Source: Burkholderia catarinensis
GTDB taxonomy: Bacteria; Pseudomonadota; Gammaproteobacteria; Burkholderiales; Burkholderiaceae
DNA: 64,000 bases
Direction: 5' to 3'
Assembly: GCF_001883705.2 (NCBI RefSeq)
Contig: NZ_MDEQ02000008.1
Coordinates: 62,001 to 126,000, forward strand
Below, in pieces: positions 44,650-53,262 of the stretch (positions are counted from its first letter, which is position 1; the number at the start of each line of letters is the position of its first letter). Both the position numbers and the translations under genes were made by a program. Under the pieces are notes generated by a model. It worked only from the letters and a program-made list of their open reading frames with translations. It did not search any database and was not told where the DNA came from.

Positions 44650-44863
44650 ACGGCGCAACGCATCATCGATACTTCGAGTCGCTGAAGCGGACGACAAGGA
44701 GATCCCGCTTGCCAACGGCAACGTGCAGTATCGGATGCCGTTACGCGAAGCGCGTTGCACGGTCCGGCACATGACGGTGCGGGTCGGCGGTACACCGGAT
44801 ATCGTGCTGGCCGGGCCGTCTCGTCGACACCGGCACGAAAGCGGATACGCAACGCCAATCCCG

Positions 44864-46339
44864 TTAGAGCAACCCCATCGCCGATGCCTTGAGCGTCGCC
44901 GCAGCGCGTGTCGAACATTCGAGCTTGCGAAACGCCTTCTCGACGTGGGTGCGTACCGTGCTCGGGCTCATGGCCAGTTCCTTCGCGACTTCCTTGTTGC
45001 TCGCGCCGCGGGAAATCGCGCGCAGTACGTCGACTTCCCGTGCGGACAGGCGTGGGCCATCATGCGACGTGCGTCTCGCGGCGCGCGTGACGACAGGTGC
45101 GCCTTCCGTCACCAGCGCCTCCACCGCTTCGCCGCATAGCCGGCCACGCGCAGCTTCTTCCTGCAACAGGCTGGCGGCAGCCACATCGGTCAGCGCCGTG
45201 CGCCACGGACGCGTCGAGCGCAACGCGACCCACGCCACCGACGCCGCCAGCACGCGCGCTTCCAGCGTCAGCGCCGGATCGCGCGCGCCGCGAAAATACC
45301 CGGAACCGTCTTGCCGTTCATACGCATATGACGCAAGCACCGCGGCTTCACCCAGTGCGCCGGTCTGTCTGCCGGCGCGCTCGGTCCAGTACGGCACGAG
45401 GCGCACCTTTTCCCATGCGCTCGCAGGCAGCCGCGTCGGCAGATTCCACACACCGTTCGGCACCGCGGCTCTGCCGATGCCATGAATCAATCCAGCCCGG
45501 TAGACGAGCTCGCGCCCCGCTTCATCGGGCGAGAGACGGGCATGACACGCGGCCGCCGTCGACGCGACCGAGCGCGAAAAACCCGTCATCCACGGCAGTT
45601 TCAGATCGATGATGTCCGCAATCAATTCCGCCGACGTCGCGCCCTGCATGTCCGGCGTCGCCAATGCGGCACCCAGGTCGTCCGCCGATACGCGCTCCAG
45701 TTCCGTCAGCCAGTCCCTCGCCTGGCGTGCGGTCGTCTCGACGAGAACGGCCGGATAGCGTGCCCCCGAGCGTTGCCCGATCAATTCCAGGGCCCGCTCG
45801 ATGCCGTACGCGCGACTCAGCACCTCGAGATCGCCGGCAAGCGCCACGATCGACACGGGCGCAGGCACCTGTTCGTGCACGAGTCGCGCGGGCAGCCCGT
45901 TGCCGTCCCAGGTTTCGAAAATGTGCCGCAGCGCGGTTTCCGTTGCCGTCGAAAGACCCAGTATTCGCGCGACTTCGCCCGAGACTTCGCAGTGAATCTG
46001 CGCAAGCGGGATCAGCGCGGCGCCGGCACCGCCGATTGCTTCGGCCATGCCGGGCCGGCTCTCGAGCATCGCGGTGCGGATCGCGACGTCGTCGCCGAAC
46101 ACCTGCGCGAAACCTGCCGCGTTCGCCGTACAGCCCGACCAACGCAGCAGCGACACCTCGCGGACCGTCGCGCAAACCGCCGCGTCGAATCCTGCCGCGT
46201 GCGCGAGGCTTGCCGCCAGCCAGCCGGTACGCAGCGAATGGTCGGTCGGCTGTCCCATGCTGAGATCGCCGATAAAAGCAAGCGCTCTCACGGAGTCGAA
46301 TATGCGCAGCGGGGCGTGACTGGCTTCGGCGTCGAACAT
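44864..46339 (-). CDS. LuxR-type regulator with degenerate HD-GYP-like domain
   Basis: A 491-residue protein. Residues ~30-420 resemble paired HD/HD-GYP modules. The pattern L-I-H-G-I-G-R-A-A-V-P has Gly in place of the metal-binding Asp of H-D. The later Y-E-R-Q-D-G-S-G-Y-F keeps the GYP-like turn but lacks the usual HH. The last 65 residues are a LuxR helix-turn-helix (L-S-A-R-E-V-D-V-L-R-A-I, N-K-E-V-A-K-E-L, T-V-R-T-H-V-E-K-A). Phosphodiesterase activity is doubtful, and it may instead sense nucleotide. The start is uncertain: ATG 46339 has no strong ribosome binding site, and GTG 46360 and TTG 46372 are in frame. Confidence 0.75.
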   Translation of the reverse strand: MFDAEASHAPLRIFDSVRALAFIGDLSMGQPTDHSLRTGWLAASLAHAAGFDAAVCATVREVSLLRWSGCTANAAGFAQVFGDDVAIRTAMLESRPGMAEAIGGAGAALIPLAQIHCEVSGEVARILGLSTATETALRHIFETWDGNGLPARLVHEQVPAPVSIVALAGDLEVLSRAYGIERALELIGQRSGARYPAVLVETTARQARDWLTELERVSADDLGAALATPDMQGATSAELIADIIDLKLPWMTGFSRSVASTAAACHARLSPDEAGRELVYRAGLIHGIGRAAVPNGVWNLPTRLPASAWEKVRLVPYWTERAGRQTGALGEAAVLASYAYERQDGSGYFRGARDPALTLEARVLAASVAWVALRSTRPWRTALTDVAAASLLQEEAARGRLCGEAVEALVTEGAPVVTRAARRTSHDGPRLSAREVDVLRAISRGASNKEVAKELAMSPSTVRTHVEKAFRKLECSTRAAATLKASAMGLL

Positions 46340-46635
46340 CGGAAGGGGGGAGAAATTCACGGGGATGGGCAATCGATCATACGCGACGACGTCGAGTCAC
46401 GCGTGAGCCGGCGCATCGGCGGCCGCGCGCAGCGCTCCGCGACAACCGACGGGCAATGCCTGTCCGCACCGACGCGAGCGGCTGGCCGTGCCCCTATCGG
46501 TCATCTGACCGATAGCGGGCGGTCAGGGCGATTGAGATACTCGGCGCAGTGGAAATCCGGTCACGTTGCTGTCCCGATCGTGGAAACCATCCAGGCCGAC
46601 CGGAACGATGGTTTGATGTACCAAGGAGTGAAAGA

Positions 46636-47211
46636 ATGGTTGATCGTTACCCTGAATACAGTCTCCCCGGCGAAGAACAATGGCTGAAACGATATTACTT
46701 TTCCCGAGCGATATTCTCGGCGATCTGGGTCGTGCTGGCGTTTTCCGTCGGTCGGCAAAACCCGGCCGGCGCGGCGGTCCTGCTCTTTGTTTATCCGGCC
46801 TGGGATGCGCTGGCCAACTTCGTCGACATGTCTCGCAGCGGCGGGATGGCCGAAAACCGCACGCAGGCCGTCAACGTCGCGATCAGCGCCATCACGACGG
46901 TTGCAGCATTGCTGGCGTTGAATGCGGGCATGCAGGCCGTGCTCACGGTGTTCGGCATCTGGGCGATTCTTTCCGGCGGGCTTCAGCTCGGCACCGCGGT
47001 ACGTCGCTGGAAGCATTTCGGTGCGCAGTGGGTGATGGTCCTGAGCGGCGCGCAATCCGCGCTGGCCGGCACGTTCTTCATCGTCCAAAGCCACGCGACC
47101 ACGCCGCCGGCCATCATCAAGATTGCAGGCTATGCGGCGGTAGGTGCCGTCTATTTCCTGATATCCGCGCTATGGCTGCACGTACGGCAGGTGAGGAGCA
47201 AGGTTTCGTGA
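46636..47211 (+). CDS. DUF308/HdeD-like membrane protein
   Basis: A 191-residue multi-spanning membrane protein. About six hydrophobic segments are visible, with the conserved F-G-I-W-A-I-L-S-G-G-L-Q-L-G and V-G-A-V-Y-F-L-I-S-A-L-W. Some relatives (HdeD) act in acid-stress tolerance; here the role is unknown. AAGGAGTG precedes the ATG at 46636. It lies about 300 bp from the start of the divergent LuxR-type regulator, which may control it. Confidence 0.8.
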   Translation: MVDRYPEYSLPGEEQWLKRYYFSRAIFSAIWVVLAFSVGRQNPAGAAVLLFVYPAWDALANFVDMSRSGGMAENRTQAVNVAISAITTVAALLALNAGMQAVLTVFGIWAILSGGLQLGTAVRRWKHFGAQWVMVLSGAQSALAGTFFIVQSHATTPPAIIKIAGYAAVGAVYFLISALWLHVRQVRSKVS

Positions 47212-47580
47212 GCGCGTTCGTGCCGCGCCGAGCGACTTCTCGAGAATCGTGGTGATGCCTCCGGCGATATTGCCCGGCGACGGATTGTTGTTCATTTCGC
47301 CGCCGTTGTCGGCGACGTAGCGCTCCCACCACTGCAACCTGCCGACGAGACGCTCGGCCACGTCGCGCGAGGCCGCACACGCGATCAGCAGATGCTCCGC
47401 GCCGTAGATCTCGGGCGTCTCGGACAGAATCGCCGTGCCGCCGTTGCGCACCAGCAGATCGACGGCCGCGCCGAGCGCCGGATTCGCCGTGATCCCCGAG
47501 TAGCCGTCGGACCCGCCGCATTGCAGGCCGACCGTCAGCCGCGATGCCGGCACCGCGCTGCGACGCGCGCCATCGGCCAC
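47170..47580 (-). pseudogene. Fragment of a galactarate/altronate dehydratase (GarD/UxaA-like)
   Basis: On the minus strand the frame carries the dehydratase middle segment: V-G-L-Q-C-G-G-S-D-G-Y-S-G-I-T-A-N-P, E-T-P-E-I-Y-G-A-E, N-G-G-E-M-N-N-N-P-S-P-G-N and I-L-E-K-S-L-G-A. The N-terminal ~200 residues and the last ~150 residues of a normal enzyme are missing. At its 5' end homology stops near 47560 and a GntR fragment on the opposite strand begins. At its 3' end it breaks off against the DUF308 gene. It is nonfunctional. Confidence 0.8.
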
Positions 47581-47607
47581 CTCCAGCCGGCCGACGCTGT
47601 CGGCACG

Positions 47608-48063
47608 ATGGTCACGCTCGGCGACAGTCCGTCGGAACTGATGCAGGCTCGAGCGGCCGACGAAGGCAGCGTCGCCGGACTGGCCGCCGCGCGGATGACG
47701 GCCGCGATGCTCGATCGCCTGCGGCGCACGGTTCAGCGGATGAAGCGACTCGCGGAGGCCGGCAAGTCACCCGTCGAAGCCGACCGGCAGTTCCACATGC
47801 TGATCGCGGAAGCCGCCGGCAATTCGGTGCTCACCCGCTTCGTCGGCGAGCTGTTCGATAGCCGCCACGACCCGATCGCGGCAGCCATGCGCGGCCACGC
47901 GGAGAATCCGCAGACCTGGACCGCCGCCGTGCGGGAGCACGAGGACGTACTCCTCGCGTTGCAGGCCGGCGATCCGATTGCGGCCCAGACGGCGATTCGC
48001 GCCCATCTTCGCGCGTCCGAAGCGCGATGGATCGACGGCGGCCTGAAAACCGACCCGGATTGA
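47608..48063 (+). pseudogene. FCD-domain remnant of a GntR/FadR-family regulator
   Basis: The frame gives the FCD effector domain: S-P-S-E-L-M-Q-A-R, A-G-L-A-A-A-R-M, A-D-R-Q-F-H-M-L-I-A-E-A-A-G-N, R-H-D-P, V-R-E-H-E and H-L-R-A-S-E-A-R. The ~70-residue N-terminal winged helix needed for DNA binding is missing. It abuts the dehydratase fragment head to head, so both lost their 5' ends together. An in-frame ATG exists at 47608, but there is no clear ribosome binding site, so it is treated as a pseudogene. Confidence 0.75.
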
Positions 48064-48192
48064 TCGGCGCACGGGCGCCGGCACGCGTTTGCGTCCGCGT
48101 TGCGATGCATCGTGCGGCGCCATGCGTAACCCCCGACCTTGTCCACGTTGCCCTCCGTTTCGCTTCGTTCGCCGATTCTTGAAATTACGATT

Positions 48193-48211
48193 GCAAATGC
48201 CTCTCATTTGC
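48193..48211 (+). promoter_or_regulatory. Fur-box-like palindrome upstream of the siderophore receptor
   Basis: A perfect inverted repeat GCAAATG-CCTCT-CATTTGC lies in an AT-rich stretch 94 bp before the receptor ATG. Its arms and AT-rich context resemble Fur sites at iron-regulated genes in Burkholderia, and the gene downstream is an iron-siderophore receptor. Assignment rests on motif plus context. Confidence 0.5.
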
Positions 48212-48304
48212 ATTAAATTTCCGCGCGAATGTACTGTTTGGAACACCGATGCCGGCGCGAGGCCGCCCGCCGTGCCCGAACGCGAACCACACCAAAGGAC
48301 GGGT

Positions 48305-50410
48305 ATGAGCAGGAAGAACTGGGCGGCCGCACCGATGGCCATCGTCGTCGGCACGGCCGGCGTGGGCACCGCCGACGCGCAGGAAATGTCGCTGCCCGCC
48401 ATCGAGATCTCCTCGCAACGCGCGACGGCGCCGTTTCGAACGCGCGAATCGACGAGCGCGACGCGCAGCGAGGCGGACGTGATGGAGATTCCGTTCGCGG
48501 TCAGCAGCGTCGATACGAAACTGATCCAGACCGTTGCCGCGACACGCGGCGATGATCTTTACGACTGGGTCGCGGGCGTCTCGCGACAGAACAACTTCGG
48601 CGGCCTGTGGGACAACTACGCGGTGCGCGGCTTCGCCGGCGACGGCAACACGTCCGGCACCGACTACCTGGTCAACGGCTTCTCGTGGAATCGCGGGATG
48701 AGCGTCCCGCGCGACACCGCCACCCTCGAGCGCATGGAAGTGCTCAAGGGGCCGGCGTCCGCGCTGTATGGCCGCGGCGATCCGGGCGGGATCATCAGCT
48801 ATACGACGAAGCAGCCGCAGTTTGCACGCTCGAACACCATCGGCGTGTCGGCCGGCAGCTACGGTGCGTTGCGCACGACACTCGATTCGACCGGCCCCGT
48901 CACGAAATCGCTGGCGTACCGCTTCATCGCGATGGACGAGAACAACGGCAGCTTTCGCGATACGGTGTCGAGCAAACGCTACCTGTTCGCGCCGTCGTTC
49001 ACCTGGGACATCGGTGCGGATACGACGCTCCACTACGAGTTCGAGAGCGCGCGTCAGCGCGCACCGCTCGATCGCGGCGTGCTGGCGGTCAATGGGCAGC
49101 TTGGCGCGATTCCGGCGTCGCGCTTCCTCGGCGAGCCGCGCGACGGCGACTACGACGTGCGCAACACGGGCCACCAGTTCACGCTCGAGCATCGCATCGA
49201 TTCAAGCTGGTCGATCAACGCCGGCGTCGCGCAACGCGACACCGACCTGTCGGGACGCTCGTCCGAGGCATTCGCATTGCAACCGGACGGCCGCACACTG
49301 TGGCGCCGCTACCGGCAAGTCGCGTTTCACTCGAACGACCTGCAAGGCCGCCTCGAGACGACCGGCACGTTTCGCACGGGCGGCATCGGCCATACGCTCG
49401 TGATGGGTGTCGATGCGTATCGCTTCAACTACGACCAGTTCGTCACACGCTCCACGCCGAGCGCCGCTGCGCCCTATGCAATCGACATCTTCGATCCGGT
49501 CTATGGCCAGCCTGCGCCGACGCCGCGCACCGCGACCGACCTGCTCGAACGCGACAACGGCCAAGGCATCTACGCACAGGACACGCTTGCGTTCGGGCCG
49601 CACTGGAAAATCCTGGCCGGGCTGCGCTGGGATCGCTTCCATCAATCGATCGAGAACCGCCTGAAGGGAGTGACGACCAGCCAGTTGCAGAGCGCGCTGA
49701 GTCCCCGTATCGGCGTCGTGTATGAAATGAGTCCCGCGTTGTCGCTGTATGCGAACACCGCGTATTCGTTCCGGCCGAACAACGGTGCCGACGTCGACGG
49801 CCGCGCATTCGATCCCGAGAAGGGCCATGGCTACGAAGCAGGCGCGAAATGGGCGGGCGCGCGCTGGCTCACGACCGTCTCGGCGTTCTACGTCACCAAG
49901 CGCAACGTGCTCACCGCCGATCCGGCGAATGCGGGCTTCTCGCGTGCGGCGGGCGAAGTACGCAGCCGCGGCGTCGAATTCGAATGGAGCGGCGACCTCG
50001 GTCACGGCTTGCGCGGCGTCGCCAACTTCGCGTACGTCGACGCCGAAGTCACGCGCGACACCGTGCTGGCGCCCGGTTCACGCCTCGTCGACATACCGCG
50101 GCTGAGCGGCAGCGCGCTGCTCATGTACGAGACCACGCTGCCGTTCGCGGACAAGGCCGGTGCCGGTGCCGGCGTGATCTATGTCGGGCGCCGGGCCGGC
50201 AACACGGCCAACACGAGCGACGGTTTCGAACTGCCGGCCTATGCGACCGTCCAGCTCAACGGCTACCTTCAGGTCAACAAGCACTTGCGTGCGTCTGTCG
50301 TGCTGAACAACCTGTTCAATCGCACCACCTACGTCAGCTCGTACAACAGCCTGTGGGTCACGCCAGGCGCACCGCGCAGCCTGTTCGCATCACTCGCCTA
50401 CTCGTTCTAG
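48305..50410 (+). CDS. TonB-dependent siderophore receptor
   Basis: A 701-residue outer-membrane receptor. The signal peptide ends at A-D-A near residue 25. The plug domain (~45-180) has R-G-D-D-L-Y-D-W, V-R-G-F and the conserved L-E-R-M-E-V-L-K-G-P-A-S-A-L-Y-G-R-G-D-P-G-G. The beta-barrel ends in an aromatic residue (S-L-A-Y-S-F), as outer-membrane assembly needs. It belongs to the ferric siderophore (FhuA/FpvA/FoxA-like) group. AAGGA lies before the ATG at 48305. No siderophore biosynthesis genes are adjacent, so a xenosiderophore is possible. Confidence 0.9.
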   Translation: MSRKNWAAAPMAIVVGTAGVGTADAQEMSLPAIEISSQRATAPFRTRESTSATRSEADVMEIPFAVSSVDTKLIQTVAATRGDDLYDWVAGVSRQNNFGGLWDNYAVRGFAGDGNTSGTDYLVNGFSWNRGMSVPRDTATLERMEVLKGPASALYGRGDPGGIISYTTKQPQFARSNTIGVSAGSYGALRTTLDSTGPVTKSLAYRFIAMDENNGSFRDTVSSKRYLFAPSFTWDIGADTTLHYEFESARQRAPLDRGVLAVNGQLGAIPASRFLGEPRDGDYDVRNTGHQFTLEHRIDSSWSINAGVAQRDTDLSGRSSEAFALQPDGRTLWRRYRQVAFHSNDLQGRLETTGTFRTGGIGHTLVMGVDAYRFNYDQFVTRSTPSAAAPYAIDIFDPVYGQPAPTPRTATDLLERDNGQGIYAQDTLAFGPHWKILAGLRWDRFHQSIENRLKGVTTSQLQSALSPRIGVVYEMSPALSLYANTAYSFRPNNGADVDGRAFDPEKGHGYEAGAKWAGARWLTTVSAFYVTKRNVLTADPANAGFSRAAGEVRSRGVEFEWSGDLGHGLRGVANFAYVDAEVTRDTVLAPGSRLVDIPRLSGSALLMYETTLPFADKAGAGAGVIYVGRRAGNTANTSDGFELPAYATVQLNGYLQVNKHLRASVVLNNLFNRTTYVSSYNSLWVTPGAPRSLFASLAYSF

Positions 50411-50421
50411 GCCGGCCCGGA

Positions 50422-50448
50422 CGGCTGACGGATATCGCGCGTCAGCCG
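50422..50448 (+). terminator. Terminator hairpin after the siderophore receptor
   Basis: A perfect 9-bp stem (CGGCTGACG/CGTCAGCCG) with a 9-base loop, 12 bp after the receptor stop. It is GC-rich and well placed, without a T tract. Confidence 0.65.
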
Positions 50449-50658
50449 CCGAACCCGAACCGCGCGGCCGGGCGTAAGCGCCGCGCTGCGCGACGTGCCA
50501 AAGCAGGTCGGCCGGGCCGGCGTGGCCGCAAGGCATCGCACCGGTGGCCTGCCGGATCGGAACCGCAACGGCTCGACCGGGAAAGCCGGGTGAAAGCCCG
50601 GGACGCTAGACTGCCTCCGGTCCAGCGCCCGCCCCGCAACGCCACCGTCGAGCACCCC

Positions 50659-51615
50659 ATGCGCGCCCTTTCCGTTCGAACCTTGTTGGCCGTTTCATTC
50701 GCCGTCGGCACGCTCGTCGGCGCTGGCTCCGCCAGCCACGCATGCGAAGTGCCGGCCCCCGCGCGGACGATCGATCCGCCCGGCTACTATGACGATCCCA
50801 CCGGTTATGCGCGCGACGTGAAGCCGATGCGCGACTTCGTCGCGAAGCTGAACACCGCGGCGGATCACGGCGACTGGTCGTGCGCATTGAGCCTGCTCGA
50901 CAGCTGGGCACAATCGGATGCGTTGATGGGCCGGATATCCGGTTATCAGGGCTATTACGAGCGCTCGTGGGCCGGCACGGATTTCGCGATGGTGATCCTG
51001 CGCATGCCGCGCGGGTTGCGCGAAGCGAACCGCGCGCAATTCAACGCGATCGACCCATGGCTCGAACGCATCGCGATCGCGACCCGCAATTCGGAAGCGA
51101 TCAACCCCCTGCACAACAATCTCGTGTACTGGGCAGGGCTCGACCTGATCGCCATCGGCACCGTCACCGACAATGCAAGCCTGATCGATTCCGGTTTGCT
51201 GCGGGTACGCGAAGGCATTCGCGACATCGGCCCGGACGGTTCGCTCGCGCGCGAAGTCAAGCGCGGAAACCGCGCACTCCACTATCACACCTTTGCCCTG
51301 CTGCCGCTCGTTTTCGCGGCCGAACTCGTGCAACGGCGCAACATCGATCTCTATCGCGAGAACGATGGTGCGATCGGCCGCCTCGCCAATCTCGTGATCG
51401 ACGCGGTGGAGGACCCCGCGAGCTTCAGGAAGATCACGCCGATCAAGCAGGACCTGTTTCCGTGGACGTTCCGCGACGAACTGAGCTGGATCGAGCCGTA
51501 CTACGCGCGTTTCGGCGATCGCCGCCTGCCGGCGATCATCGCGCCGCGCCGCCCGTTCAGCGAATGGCGGCTCGGCGGCGACGTGACAGCGGCGTGGGGC
51601 GTGCCGCTGCCATGA
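50659..51615 (+). CDS. Secreted alginate-lyase-family protein (AlgL-like)
   Basis: A 318-residue exported protein with a Sec signal (cleavage near S-H-A). Its body matches the alpha/alpha-barrel alginate lyase family (PL5-like): W-S-C-A-L-S-L-L-D-S-W, then H-N-N-L-V-Y-W-A-G and R-A-L-H-Y-H-T-F-A-L. The family N-N-H-x-Y-W has Leu in place of His here, so activity may be altered or the substrate may differ. The gene is not in an alginate synthesis cluster and may act on other uronates. It starts at the ATG at 50659 and ends 8 bp before a 7-bp tandem repeat. Confidence 0.75.
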   Translation: MRALSVRTLLAVSFAVGTLVGAGSASHACEVPAPARTIDPPGYYDDPTGYARDVKPMRDFVAKLNTAADHGDWSCALSLLDSWAQSDALMGRISGYQGYYERSWAGTDFAMVILRMPRGLREANRAQFNAIDPWLERIAIATRNSEAINPLHNNLVYWAGLDLIAIGTVTDNASLIDSGLLRVREGIRDIGPDGSLAREVKRGNRALHYHTFALLPLVFAAELVQRRNIDLYRENDGAIGRLANLVIDAVEDPASFRKITPIKQDLFPWTFRDELSWIEPYYARFGDRRLPAIIAPRRPFSEWRLGGDVTAAWGVPLP

Positions 51616-51623
51616 CGCGCAAC

Positions 51624-51686
51624 GTTTGGCGTTTGGCGTTTGGCGTTTGGCGTTTGGCGTTTGGCGTTTGGCGTTTGGCGTTTGGC
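51624..51686. repeat. Perfect 7-bp tandem repeat, nine copies (VNTR candidate)
   Basis: Nine uninterrupted copies of GTTTGGC span 51624-51686, followed by GTT. The unit is far more AT-rich than the genome and lies between the AlgL-like stop and the end of the converging 95-residue gene. Such perfect short repeats are prone to copy-number change. Confidence 0.95.
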
Positions 51687-51739
51687 GTTCAGAAGCGGTG
51701 GCGGATGCCGACGATCGCGAGTTCCTGGGTTGCGTTGCC

Positions 51740-52027
51740 CTAACGCTGCGCTCGCTCGACGACACGCGCCAGCCGAATGATGTCGGTCAGCGTGAAATCG
51801 CTCACGTCGGGCCTCGGCCGGTCGCACTCGTCCGCGATGCGCATCGCGAACGCGAGCGCTTCGGAGCGCTCCCGCAGCAGCGCGCGCAGCGCGTCCTCAA
51901 TGACGCGGCGGTCGCGCGGATCGCCCAGGCCGAGCACCGGTTCGTGATCCTGTGCGACGTCCGGTTCCGTGATCGGCGCAGCCGCCAGCGCGGAGATACC
52001 GGGCATGGGAACCGGGTTCCGTTTCAT
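51740..52027 (-). CDS. 95-residue hypothetical protein at the end of the xylose operon
   Basis: The ATG has GAGGAAGAC just upstream and lies 35 bp after the xylH stop. The protein is soluble, with an acidic/arginine-rich C-terminal helical part (R-R-V-I-E-D-A-L-R-A-L-L-R-E-R and D-I-I-R-L-A-R-V-V-E-R-A). No known domain was seen. Its steady position behind xylH suggests it is transcribed with the operon; its role is unknown. Confidence 0.65.
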   Translation of the reverse strand: MKRNPVPMPGISALAAAPITEPDVAQDHEPVLGLGDPRDRRVIEDALRALLRERSEALAFAMRIADECDRPRPDVSDFTLTDIIRLARVVERAQR

Positions 52028-52062
52028 GTCTTCCTCTCGTCGAGTGGTGGCCAAACGCCGCC

Positions 52063-53262
52063 TCACCGCCGGTTCGACCGCGACACCACGTCGATCCACA
52101 CCGCCAGCACCAGCACCGCGCCCTTGACGATCATCTGCCAGTACGCGTCGACGTCGAGCATCGACATCCCGTTGTCGAGGCTCGCCATCACGAGCGCGCC
52201 GATCAGCGCGCCATGGACGGTGCCCGACCCGCCGCGCATCGACGTGCCGCCGATGAAGCACGCGGCGATCGCGTCGAGCTCGCCCATCGTGCCGGCCGAC
52301 GGCGAGCCGGCCGCGAGCCGCGCAGTATTGACGATGCCCGCGAACGCGCACATCAGCCCCATCAGCGCGAAGATCGCGAGCTTCACGCGATCGGTGTCGA
52401 CGCCCGACAGCCGCGTCGCCTCCAGGTTCGAACCCACGGCATAGATGCGTCGGCCGAACACGGTCTGTGTCGCGATCCACGAGAACGCACCGAGCAGCGC
52501 GAGCAGCAGCAGCACCGGCACGGGGATACCGCCGTAACGGTCGAGCGTCGCGACGAACGCCAACAGCACGGCACCGGCGCCGACGATCTTCGCGACGTCC
52601 TGCCACAGTGGCGCGACCGCGAGCCGGTAGCGGCGCCGCGTACCGCGCTGCCGCATGACCAGCAGCGCGACAAGCGCGAACAGCAGCACCGCGAGGCCAT
52701 CGCCGGCCACGCGCGGCAGGTAGCCCTGACCGAGGAACACGAAGCCGTCGGACACCGGCGCGATCGTCGAGCCGCCCGTCACGCCGAGCAGGATGCCGCG
52801 GAACGCGAGCATCCCGCCCAGCCCGACGATGAACGACGGCACGCGCCGGTAGGTCGACCACCAGCCGTTGAACAGCCCGACCAGCACGCCAAGCGCGAGC
52901 ACCGCCGGCACCGTCGCGGCGACCGGCCAGTGGCGATTGACGTCGAGGATCGCGGCGACGCCGCCGAGCAGCCCGAGCAGCGAGCCGACCGACAGGTCGA
53001 TCTCGCCCGCGATGATCACGAACACCATCCCGCACGCGAGCATCCCGGTGATCGACATCTGCCGCAACAGGTTCGATACGTTGCGCGGCGTGACGAACGC
53101 GCCGTCGGTCAGCACCGAGAAGAACGCCCAGATCGCCGCGACCGCGACCAGCAGCGCGAGCACCTTGTAGCGCACGAAGACCTGGCGCAACGGATGACCG
53201 TGCGCGCGACGCACGTCGGCGTCCGGCGGCACGGCGGAAGAGGAGGAAAGTTCGGTATTCAT
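52063..53262 (-). CDS. xylH: Xylose ABC transporter permease XylH
   Basis: A 399-residue permease of the sugar (RbsC/XylH) family, with about ten hydrophobic helices and the conserved cytoplasmic loop near the C-terminal half ([13 protein letters not shown], the EAA-equivalent). The length and layout match XylH. Its ATG overlaps the xylG stop (ATGA). It works with the XylG ATPase and the XylF binding protein. Confidence 0.95.
   Translation of the reverse strand: MNTELSSSSAVPPDADVRRAHGHPLRQVFVRYKVLALLVAVAAIWAFFSVLTDGAFVTPRNVSNLLRQMSITGMLACGMVFVIIAGEIDLSVGSLLGLLGGVAAILDVNRHWPVAATVPAVLALGVLVGLFNGWWSTYRRVPSFIVGLGGMLAFRGILLGVTGGSTIAPVSDGFVFLGQGYLPRVAGDGLAVLLFALVALLVMRQRGTRRRYRLAVAPLWQDVAKIVGAGAVLLAFVATLDRYGGIPVPVLLLLALLGAFSWIATQTVFGRRIYAVGSNLEATRLSGVDTDRVKLAIFALMGLMCAFAGIVNTARLAAGSPSAGTMGELDAIAACFIGGTSMRGGSGTVHGALIGALVMASLDNGMSMLDVDAYWQMIVKGAVLVLAVWIDVVSRSNRR

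Noticed and set aside
47608..48063. GntR remnant as an intact short regulator
   Set aside because: It lacks the whole winged-helix DNA-binding domain and has no clear ribosome binding site before the only usable ATG.
49849..50658. Upstream extension of the AlgL-like frame
   Set aside because: It overlaps the TonB receptor in another frame, and a proper signal peptide begins only at the ATG at 50659.
51624..51686. 7-bp array as a CRISPR or coding repeat
   Set aside because: There are no spacers, the unit is 7 bp, and the array lies outside any supported gene.
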